Part shown: positions 55,894-64,000 of the stretch, piece by piece
How positions within the stretch are numbered: position 1 is the first letter of the stretch
Layout: every line of letters starts with the position of its first letter
Assembly: GCA_024734495.1 (NCBI GenBank)
Contig: JALMQS010000187.1
Coordinates: 4,220,013 to 4,284,012 of the forward strand
Reading direction: 5' to 3'
Source: Forficula auricularia
Lineage: Eukaryota; Arthropoda; Insecta; Dermaptera; Forficulidae
Length of the DNA: 64,000 nt
Notes under the pieces: model-generated
What the model was told of the DNA's origin: nothing
Database searches by the model: none
What the model saw: only the letters and a program-made list of their open reading frames with translations
Program-made: the position numbers and the translations under genes

Positions 55894-56579
55894 CAGTGTT
55901 TCTCAAAGTGGGGCGTACGCCCCACAGGGGGGCAATTTGCTGGTTGGAGGGGGGCAATTTGAAAATATGAGATATGAAATTTGTAAAAAAAAACAATTAT
56001 TTTTTTAAAAATTTTAAAATTGAAAATAAAGTTCTATGTGTGTGTGTGTGTGTGTGTGGGCGGCGCCTCTGACCCCCCCCCCCCCCCCCCCCCGCTTGGA
56101 CAATTCGATTGCGACACACTTTCGAGATAAAAAGTAGATCTTATATACATCGGGCACCTTATATACATTCTCCCCCCCCCCCCATAAAAAAATTCCTGGA
56201 TCCGCCCTTGCATATTTTGAATATATATTAACCTAAGCGGAGTCCTTTGCACATATTCGGTTCTATTACGTGGTTTGATTTAATAAAAATATTTGAGACT
56301 TAAGCTAACTAAGCTTGAGCCAGATATAAAATCGCTGTGTAAAAAGCATCAAGTCCACAAATCACATTAAATTAAGTTTTAAAAATATATTATTTTTATT
56401 TATTAAAAGTTCGTTTCTTTGTTTTGACAACAGTTGTAAGAAATCCTTTTCAAAATTATTATTCATATTACTAAAAAGAACAAAAATAAATTTTTTAACT
56501 AAAATTATTATATGGGGGGACATGATGATTTTAGAAATGTTAAAGTGGGGCATGGCCTAAAAAAGTTTGGGAAACACTG
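55894..56579. mobile_element. hAT-like element with nested GC-run repeat
   Basis: Ends CAGTGTTTCTCAAAGTGGGG and GTTTGGGAAACACTG; 8-bp duplications TTTTAGAG (55886-55893; 56580-56587). The interior includes a (TG)n microsatellite (56036-56058) and a nested GC-run MITE (about 56059-56216; GGGCGGATCCAGGAATTTTT on the minus strand). No transposase. Confidence 0.85.
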
Positions 56580-56589
56580 TTTTAGAGTC

Positions 56590-57165
56590 TAACTGTAGTA
56601 AACTGGAAACCCTGTATTCCATCTGACCTTGTATATCGTTAATTTCACAAAATAAGGATCGTCTATATATTTCAATTTTGGAATCCCCCCCCCCCCTATT
56701 GTTAGTTTGAGTGACCCTCGCTTATACAATACATTTCTATAGATGAGGGAGAAAAATAGCATCTCTGAATCTCAGAAACAACCGAAATACAGGACTGGTC
56801 ATAACTGTAAATTTCGTTAGGCGAGTAAAAAAAATATTTATTCTATACAAAAGGTAATGAGATCAATAGCCCTCCGAAAAAACCATAGTTGCGCCCCCTA
56901 TCAAAACCCCTCTATTTTAAAATATCAAACTTTTATTTAAATAAGTAATTTATAGAGGGGGGAAATATAATTTCATTAAAACTTTCTGAAAAAATTATTT
57001 TTACCCCCTTCGTTATGCGTTATGGAAGAAAATATTAAAAAGGGTCGCCCCATTATGATTATTTTTTCCATTTTGATAAGAAAATAAAATTACTTTTATT
57101 TAAGTGGAGTATTTATAAAAGGGTGAAAAAATATATTCACATTACAATTTCTTGAAAAATATACA
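56590..57165. other. Unassigned DNA
   Basis: No gene; short poly-C (56684-56696). Confidence 0.4.
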
Positions 57166-57234
57166 TATATTTAATTAATAAAGTAAAGGGTGTGTAGTTT
57201 CACAGTGAATAAAATAAAACTCAAAGAGGTTTAT

Positions 57235-57277
57235 ACACTCAATATATTTCGGATTATTAGTCCATCATCAGGAGTTT
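57235..57277 (-). ncRNA. Hammerhead ribozyme, left arm
   Basis: Minus strand: CTGATGA (57271-57265), GGA/TCC stem II, GAAA (57250-57247). Stem I AAACTC/GAGTGT (one mismatch). Confidence 0.75.
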
Positions 57278-57313
57278 ACAAGTTAAAAAAGTTTTAAAAA
57301 AGTTTTAACTTGT

Positions 57314-57356
57314 AAACTCCTGATGATGGACTAATAATCCGAAATATATTGAGTTT
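57314..57356 (+). ncRNA. Hammerhead ribozyme, right arm
   Basis: CTGATGA (57320-57326), GGA/TCC stem II, GAAA (57341-57344), stem I AAACTC (57314-57319)/GAGTTT (57351-57356). Identical core to 259-301. Confidence 0.8.
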
Positions 57357-57819
57357 GTATAAACCTCTTTGAGTTTTATTTCATTCACTGTGAAACTACA
57401 CACCCTTTACTTTATTAATTAATATCATGTTTCACCTAAAACCTACACCACTTTCCCTAAGTAAAAAAAAAAATACCTATATTTCGTCAAGAAAGAAAAT
57501 TTCACGCAAAACGTCCTTTTGATTTAGATTGGAAAATAAAATTTCATTTCTATGAATACTTGATATACTTTTATTAAATGACTCCACCTTTTCTATGTGT
57601 ATTTTAGAAGCCCCCAATTGTATTTCAGAATTCTCAATTCGATTTCAGAAAACCTCAATTGTATTTGTTTGCATCGGCTGCGTATTATTTATTTACGCCA
57701 CTTAATGAGAATTCAGCTTTTTATTCCTTGGTCCTCCAAATGAACATGGGTCCTCGTTGACGCCTGATAAACTGTTCACCCCGTCTAGATTCCAAATTTC
57801 CTCCATACGCGGACTAAAA

Positions 57820-58012
57820 GCCAGTTGAGTGTCGGTTTTTAAAGTCTTTAAGTTGACAAACGGTCAGAACCTTAGTATTCACCGGATGGCCAATCAGAAG
57901 AAAGTGCATGTCATCTGATTGGCAATCCGGCCGAGAACTTGGTGAATACTAACGTTTGATCGTTTGTCAACTTAACAAAGACTTTACAAACCGACATACA
58001 ACTGGTCCTAAG
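57820..58012. mobile_element. Small palindromic MITE
   Basis: TGTCGGTTTTTAAAGTCTTT, AAGTTGACAAACG and the inverse CGTTTGTCAACTT...AAAGACTTTACAAACCGACA; the centre has CCAATCAGAAGAAAG and inverse CTGATTGGC. Confidence 0.8.
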
Positions 58013-58014
58013 AG

Positions 58015-58980
58015 TTAAATGATGTAAATGCTCATTTTTAGGCTTTCCCTCAATGCGCACATAGCGACAAGATGTTAGGTGTCAGCAGGCATATACACTG
58101 AAAAAACGATATATTTATAGTTAAGAAATTATATTTGATATAAATATAAATAGATGGTGAAGTTAATTATGGCGAAATCGATCTCTCTTCAATATAGAAT
58201 AAATGATATACGTATTTTAAGTATTCTCATATTTTCGGAACAACTCTAGATATATTAATAGTTAAGATGCCGCTATTTGAACCAAGCACCAATAAGTAAA
58301 TTATGAAAATATTGTTACATGAGTAAAATAGTGGAATAGTTAAATTTAATAGTTGGGTATTTAAATGGAATAATACGTAATTACGACAAGAAATTGTATT
58401 TCTGACTAGAAGATGAGTATATTCATTTGATGTAGAATCTACTATATTCAATCAAATGAATTATATAAATATTTATTTTAATTATTCATTTGGTTGAATT
58501 AATTAGATAAAAATTTGAATTATTATATTTGATTTAAGTTACGAGGTAATCTAATTTTAATATATATTAATATTTCTTATAATCTTATAGTGGGTTTTAA
58601 AATTAAAAAAAAAAAACAATTAATAATGTAAACAAAATTTTTGTTAATTTTTTTTTAATATCTTAATTATTAAGATATCACTATTTGCAAAAAATCTAAG
58701 TCGTTATGATAACAAGACATTCGTTTATATAAAATAAGGGGCTTTACTAAAAGTAAACAAGGCATTCATTTAATATTAAGACATATCTAATAGAATAAAA
58801 TAGATCACTCAAGTATATAATATATTTGGATTAAATACCTAAAAATTTGGTCATATTTGAAATGATTTCGATATATCTTGATTATTAATAAATAAATCTT
58901 TGGAATAAATAAGAGCTCATTAAAAATGCTTAACTCTATCAATATATTTACTGTAAAGAAATTAATTGTTTTTTCAGAGT
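58015..58980. other. AT-rich non-coding DNA
   Basis: No gene recognised. Confidence 0.4.
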
Positions 58981-58999
58981 AGGTATAGATTTTTATCGG

Positions 59000-59055
59000 G
59001 GGGTAGGGGGGGTTGAGTAACTGTGATAGGGGGTTGAGTAACTGTGATAGTTTGA
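59000..59055 (+). repeat. Tandem duplication of a 24-bp unit
   Basis: GGGGTTGAGTAACTGTGATA occurs twice in tandem (about 59009 and 59031). Confidence 0.7.
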
Positions 59056-59209
59056 TGACTGGGAAAATTATTATTTTCAAGTAACTTATTCCCCCACAAC
59101 CCGGCAAAGGTAAAACAAAATTTCTAATATATGGAACATAATTCAGACAAAGCTATGTTGTGATATGATGTGTTTCCAAAAGAAAATTAAAACAAAAATT
59201 TAACTGTTA

Positions 59210-59800
59210 CATGTATGGGGGGGTTTAACCCCTCGAAATCTCCCACACCCTTACCTAAGTCCCAGGATGTCAGTAATCGGACTTTCTATATATATAAAAT
59301 TAAGGTTTTGACTGTACATTGCTCCAAATCACGCCAAATTTTGGTTGCACACGTTTCAAGCAAAGTTATGAACGAAAACACCCTCAACAAAATTCCTGTC
59401 TGTCTTTATGTTTCCGTGGTTTCCGCTAAAAGATGCTCACGATTCACGTAAAACGGCCGAAGGGACTATTATGAAATTTCATATTTGGATCAGATGTATT
59501 CTAACTTACGTTTATAGCTAAATAACGTTTGGATATTTTGACCCCAAAAGGGGGTTTGGGTGGGCACACGAAAGAACATTATCAAATAACTCCTAAACTA
59601 TTAAGTCTACGGAAAATCTTATTATGAGCAAATTTGTAGGGGATGTGATTTCTGACAACTTTTGTTTAAAAAAAATTCCCCCAAAAAATTACCCAAAAAG
59701 GGGGGAGGGTCAAAATATGAAAATTCTTACCCTTAGAGCCAACTTAACCAAATTTTGTATATATAATCTGTGGGTCACTAGAACTCTAGAAATGGAAAAA
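59210..59800. other. Repeat-like DNA, distant family Z unit
   Basis: ACCAAATTTTGTATATATAA and TGTGGGTCACTAGAACTCTA near 59748-59785 resemble family Z units. The rest (AAATCACGCCAAATTTTGG) looks like transposon interior but has no defined ends. Confidence 0.4.
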
Positions 59801-59804
59801 CTGG

Positions 59805-60090
59805 ATGCGGGGGTGGGGTGGGTTAGGGTATGGGGTGCGAGGTGGTATGAGGGTCTGGGGGTAGTGCGGGGTGGAGTCCGGGGGCGTAGCGGGGGTGGGG
59901 TTTGGGGCGGTGGTGCATGAAAGAGTGGGGGGTTCAGGTGAGGGTCCAGAGGCGTAGGGGGGTGGAGTGGGTCGGGGGTTGAGGGCACGGGGTGAGGCCT
60001 AGGGGAGGGGTTCAGAGGCGTGGTGGGGTGGGGGCGGTGGTTGGGAACGGGTGCGGGGTGTTAGGTGGGAGTGGGGTGGGGTCCAGGGGG
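59805..60090 (+). repeat. Strongly strand-asymmetric G-rich tract
   Basis: About 285 bp with many runs of 3-6 G on the plus strand (GGGGGTGGGGTGGGTTAGGG, GGGGGCGTAGCGGGGGTGGG) and few on the other. Quasi-repeated words: GGGGTTCAG, AGGCGT, GGGGTCCAG. Many potential G-quadruplexes. Frames on both strands are low-complexity. Confidence 0.8.
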
Positions 60091-60519
60091 CGTGCCCCCT
60101 GGCTAGCAAGAGGGCTGCCGAAGGCGGGCCTTGCAGCTAGTCCAATAATAAAAGTAAAGAATAATGATTAAACTCTTTCCTTTCAACATAACAAAAACAA
60201 AAATCCCTCACAATTTGTGAGACAATCTCGTTAGAGCCCTTGATGAGGGCCAAAATACACAGATGACCTCTTAAGCCGTTGCAATTCTATGGGAGAGGGA
60301 GGGGTTGAAATCTGGAATTCCATTTGAGTGAGAAACCCCACTAATCCAATGCATTGGGGTAGAAGTAACTCGACTTAGATTGGATCAGGTGATTCAGACT
60401 AGACACCTATTCATAAACTAACCGCAATATTTTATTTAACTTCAACAATATTGATGTACTTTGTTTATTAATAAGAATCTCTCAATGAATAAAAATTACT
60501 AAAACTAAAGTGACACTTT

Positions 60520-60708
60520 AAGGGGTCGGCTAGGTAGCAGCGTCAGCCAGCTAACCAAGAGGACCCGAGTTCGAATCCGGCTCGAGGCATCCGGCTAAAA
60601 TCTGACCCCCGAGGTAGAGACAAATTTAAAAATAAAAATAAATAGATATCGTAAATGGCTTATGGCTACCATGGCCGAAAAGCCAAAAAAAAAAAAAAAA
60701 AAAAAAAA
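60520..60708 (+). mobile_element. tRNA-derived SINE S1, complete copy
   Basis: Perfect duplications AAAGTGACACTTT (60507-60519; 60709-60721). GGGGTCGGCTAGGTAGC head, B box GGTTCGAATCC, GGTAGAGACAAATTT, tail GGCTTATGGCTACCATGGCC, GAAAAGCC and a 25-30 A tail. A long pure A-tail and perfect duplication mark a recent insertion. Confidence 0.95.
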
Positions 60709-60844
60709 AAAGTGACACTTTCATTGGAGGGCTTTGTTAGTAAACAAAAAATAAAAACAAACGTTCCTTAAATAAATTCTTGGAGTATTTTTTCAGTAAG
60801 TTTATTTATTCATTATAAGTATTTTCTTTTGAAGACAGACTAGT

Positions 60845-61130
60845 ATTGATGGAAAGCCCAAGGATAATGAAAATTCAAATTAAAATAATTTATTGAAACA
60901 TCATTTTCATCATTTTAAAATTCGATATTTTCGAGGAACTTCCTCCTCCTTCAGGGTTCAAAAGGATTAACGACCTATATTTTTCCTTCATTGACCCTTT
61001 TAAACCCTGAAGGAGGGAAGATTCCTGGAAACGACGATTTTTAAGAGCATGAAAATGAAGTTGGAACAAATTCTTTTGTTCCGAATTTCATTTTTCATTA
61101 TCCTTGGGCTGTCTTTCCATCATTTCTTCA
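60845..61130. mobile_element. Lineage-2 HHR foldback, decayed
   Basis: Two opposed lineage-2 motifs: minus CTGAAGG...CCTCGAAAATATC (about 60920-60965) and plus CTGAAGG...CCTGGAAACGACG (about 60995-61050). In both, the last A of CTGAAGA is G. It ends GGGCTGTCTTTCCATCATTT. Confidence 0.6.
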
Positions 61131-61239
61131 TTTATTTAAATTTTCCACAGCCAAACAACCCTTTACAATAATCTTGCTATATTTATTCATACTACTCGTA
61201 TTATAATGTTAGTATTCTGTTTTTGGAAAAAAAATGTAA

Positions 61240-61345
61240 AGGTCCAAAAAAAGGATACCATTGAAGGTCCGAAATGTCGCGACGCGTCGTCAGAAAGCTG
61301 AATAAATGTTTTTACAACGAGATTTGGGCCAACATTTTATTTCCA
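61240..61345 (+). mobile_element. HHR-like relic with deleted stem II
   Basis: TTGAAGGTCCGAAATGTCGC resembles a lineage-2 ribozyme missing the stem II loop; AAGCTGAATAAATG follows as in related 3' regions. Weak. Confidence 0.3.
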
Positions 61346-61766
61346 TGCATATCTAAACAATATAAAATTTAACCCTGTCTCCATCTTCACAATCTTTATA
61401 CTATGTTGCTTGATAAATAATTTTTGGAAAAAAATTAATTCAAAAATCAAATAAAATGCACTACTTATGATAATACCTTGCATGCATCTCGTAAGAGAAA
61501 GATTCGGGCGAATGAATAAGAAAATGATAATAAAATTCAATTCGTAAATAGAGAAATTCTCTCGAAACGTTTGCGGGTTTTAAATGAACGTTTTAAGATT
61601 GTTTTTTTTTTATAAAACATTTTATTTATTATAATTTCAATAGCTTTTAAGGAATTTGGTGTTGGTACTTGGTGAAACATTTTTTAAAATTATTGGATAA
61701 AAATACTTGGTAGGTTTCACATTAAGATATAAAAAAATAAAACGAATTTATTTTTGGAGAATCTTT

Positions 61767-61813
61767 AATCTCGATATATATATTTCGGGTGACTAACCCA
61801 TCTTCAGGAGAAA
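61767..61813 (-). ncRNA. Hammerhead ribozyme, left arm
   Basis: Minus strand: CTGAAGA (61807-61801), stem II GGGT/ACCC with loop TAGTC, GAAA (61786-61783), stem I TTTCTC/GAGATT. Confidence 0.8.
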
Positions 61814-62347
61814 CAGAAAGTAACTGACCTGGATAAGTCGAAATTGAATACAAGTCAATGGTAAAATTTATTTTTAAAGATAACAAAAGGGTAAATATTT
61901 AAAATTAGTGGAGGGAGAAAAGGTAGGGAGTCTACTTTTGTTTAATTTTGAGTGGCCTTTTGAGAAATGAGGATTTCGAATTTGAATACAACTCAATGGT
62001 AAAATTTATTTTTAAGATAACAAAAGGGTAAATATTTAAAATTAGTTGAGGTAGAAAAGGTAGAAAGTCTACTTTTGTTTAATTTTGAATGGCCTTTTGA
62101 GCAATGAGGATTTCGAATTTGAATACAAGTCAATGGTAAAATTTATTTTTAAGATAACAAAAGGGTAAATATTTAAAATTAGTGGAGAGAGAAGTCTATT
62201 TTGTTTAATTCAAAATTAAACAAAAGTAGAGTCCCTACCTTTTCTCCCTCCACTAATTTTAAATATTTACCCTTTTGTTATCTTTAAAAATAAATTTTAC
62301 CATTGACTTGTATTCAATTTCGACTTATCCAGGTCAGTTACTTTCTG

Positions 62348-62394
62348 TTTCTCCTGAAGATGGGTTGGTCACCCGAAATATATATATCGAGATT
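62348..62394 (+). ncRNA. Hammerhead ribozyme, right arm
   Basis: CTGAAGA (62354-62360), stem II GGGT/ACCC with loop TGGTC, GAAA (62375-62378), TATATATATC, stem I TTTCTC (62348-62353)/GAGATT (62389-62394). Predicted cleavage after C62388. Confidence 0.85.
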
Positions 62395-62930
62395 AAAGAT
62401 TCTCCAAAAATAAATTCGTTTTATTTTTTTATATCTTAATGTGAAACCTACCAAGTATTTTTATCCAATAATTTTATTATAATTTCGATTATTTTCTCAT
62501 AAGAATTGGAGATTTACGTTATTTCGTCATTGATCCTATCATCAAAACTTGACCAAATTAATATGGGACCACCCCTAAGGTACCCCCTTTCCAATAAAAA
62601 AAGAATAATCGAAATCGGTCCACGTGGCAAAAAGTTCTCGCTGAACATACATTAAATAAACAGGTATCTTGACTATCTTGGAGCTATACTGATCTAAACG
62701 CAGAAAGAATCATTAAAATACGTTCATAAACAAAGAAGTTATTCCTGAACAAACATGACAAAAAAGGTCCAATACCAATGAAAAAAAATACGGGACTAAT
62801 CGGAAACTAGACTGAACCCAATGCAAAAAATCAAATTCGGTTCACAATTGGCGAAGATATCCTCAGGTAAAAAAAAAAATTCAGTCTAATTGAGAACCTT
62901 CTTTTTTGAAGTCGGTTAAAAATTACTACT

Positions 62931-64000
62931 CTTTACGTATTCTTAATCTGACGTAATTGACATTAGTAGAGAAAGACATTCATGTTAAAAAGCTATTTTA
63001 AACTAAGTTAGTGAACTGTTTCTATTGTTTGTTTACTAAGATTATATTGTTTATGTACTTCTTTTCGCACTTGTTTCATAATTTGTTATTAAAGGTTGTT
63101 GATAATTTTAATAAAATAAATAAACAAATACAAGGTTATTTAAATTTAGGTTGCCTTGATTTTTTTACTATTTTATTAAATTATCTTAAAAGTTATTTTA
63201 TGATTAAATTAAATTTCTTTGAGATTTATAAATTTTGATTTTTTTTAATTACCCATTTTTATTAAAGTTATTAAAGAGTTCAAAAAGTGAAGTTTTCATC
63301 AAAATTATCATAAATTAGAAACATAACATTAAAATCTATAAATATTACATATAAATTGCGTCAACTCTTTATTTTAGAAAAGTTTACCAAGAGAGTTAAA
63401 AGTAAAATATCCATCACAATATTATTTTCAATTATCCTAAAGGATTTGAGATGATTATTTAAGTAAATCGTAATCGAAGAGATTACCTTTATGATACGAA
63501 CATTTGATAATAGATGCTTAGATCCTTTAACTATTTTCTATTTACATTGCTCTTATCAAATATCGAAATGATTTACTTAAAGGGGTTCGTGACTGTTTAT
63601 CATTTTTATAAGAAAATTCTCAAATTTTTACCATCGAATCATTGATGTATTAAATATTTATTCTCGAAATTTGAAGTTGATCGTCTGTCCCATTACTGAG
63701 AAATAAATTATTGAAAATTGTCCTTTTAATATGGAAGTAAATGGTCTGAGCTTTTAAAATGGCTATAACTTCTATACAAATTATACCATTTTCAACAAAT
63801 TTATACAGATCAATAATTCAACTTTTATGAATCGAATGATACATTTTTCAAAAGATTTGACAATCTAGTTAATTACTTATTCATAAATGTAAAAATAAAA
63901 CAGTTAATTTGCAGCCAAGAGAATATAACGAAAGCACTAGCGTAGATTTCCAACTCTATTTCGAATTCTATTAGAAATCGTTTTTTTGTTAAATAAATGT
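62931..64000. other. AT-rich non-coding DNA
   Basis: No recognised gene; the 75-codon frame at 63011-63238 is Phe/Leu/Lys-rich and unrecognised. Confidence 0.4.

Larger units (their letters stand above)
57172..57465. mobile_element. Lineage-1 HHR foldback with two convergent ribozymes
   Basis: Near-perfect inverse arms of about 120 bp (TTAATAAAGTAAAGGGTGTG, GTTTCACAGTG, AAACTCAAAGAGGTTTATAC) around a short centre (57280-57310). The right end carries GTTTCACCTAAAACCTACAC. Same family as copy 1. Confidence 0.85.
61639..62472. mobile_element. Lineage-1 HHR foldback with tandem core, 14-bp target duplication
   Basis: 834-bp insertion with perfect TTTATTATAATTTC duplications (61625-61638; 62473-62486). 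It starts with GGTGTTGG...TTGGTGAAACA. Arms (AAAATACTTGGTAGGTTTCA and inverse) include both ribozymes and about 250 bp of near-identical sequence. Between them are three units of about 137 bp (GGGTAAATATTTAAAATTAG at 61890, 62026, 62163). Confidence 0.9.
61480..62930 (-). mobile_element. AACCGACTTC-type repeat, copy 2, interrupted
   Basis: Minus-strand copy of 22540-23055. The parts 61480-61638 and 62487-62930 join after removing the 834-bp HHR foldback. The end GAAGTCGGTTAAAAATTA is at 62909-62926. It is the older host of the insertion. Confidence 0.75.

Noticed and set aside
59624..59988. Gly/Trp-rich and Pro-rich frames on both strands
   Set aside because: By-products of the G-rich tract with no domain signature.

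Overview
This looks like a gene-poor, very AT-rich stretch of an arthropod nuclear genome, probably an insect and possibly a hemipteran. The lineage is an inference. It rests on Jockey/CR1-type LINE remnants, a Penelope-like element, Tc1 and hAT debris, tRNA-derived SINEs and two copies of a repeat that begins AACCGACTTCAAAAAA, a type I associate with arthropod genomes. I found no intact host protein gene. Open frames are short and are mostly repeat shadows. Recognisable proteins are all mobile-element remnants: a LINE reverse transcriptase (15.3-17.3 kb, minus), C-terminal fragments of a second LINE (10.4, 19.4, 40.7 and 49.8 kb, plus 38.7 and 50.5 kb), a Penelope-like RT/GIY-YIG protein (26.7-27.8 kb, minus) and a Tc1-like transposase N-terminus (32.7-33.3 kb).

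The outstanding signal is a dense set of hammerhead self-cleaving ribozyme (HHR) motifs. I count sixteen sites with an intact CUGANGA...GAAA core around a stem II (four of them with only a 3-bp stem II), and about eight decayed ones. They are spread over at least four short repeat lineages plus the Penelope relic. Many sit in foldback elements, some with two ribozymes in opposite orientation. In two lineages stem III is reduced to a self-complementary ACGU, the form expected to work as a dimer. Several carriers have clear 12-14 bp target-site duplications: 8549-8767, 12832-13081, 32742-32981 and 61639-62472. Known biology is that Penelope-like elements and related retrozymes carry HHRs; the proposal that these small carriers are non-autonomous, Penelope-mobilised elements is inference.

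Layout: 0-2.5 kb, lineage-1 and lineage-2 HHR repeats; 2.6-2.95 kb, a CpG-rich island that may be a host exon; 4.8-5.8 kb, a tandem-unit element (family Z); 6.2-7.0 kb, a hAT-like element; 8.5-9.1 kb, a foldback with a nested HHR element; 10.4-11.1 kb, LINE 3' end; 12.2-13.1 kb, foldbacks; 14.4-17.7 kb, inverted repeats around a LINE; 18.0-24.1 kb, hAT-like elements, tandem-core foldback, LINE and SINE; 24.6-25.4 kb, TA-flanked foldback; 26.1-27.8 kb, Penelope relic; 28.3-36.2 kb, lineage-3 and lineage-4 HHR elements, Tc1 relic and a 5S-rRNA-derived segment; 37.1-41.9 kb, family Z, nested SINE/LINE and a hAT insertion in a LINE; 43.1-47.8 kb, a complex degenerate repeat cluster; 48-51.4 kb, two more family Z copies and a LINE; 52-62.9 kb, more HHR foldbacks, hAT-like elements, a G-rich tract and SINEs. 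The nested insertions give relative ages at several points.
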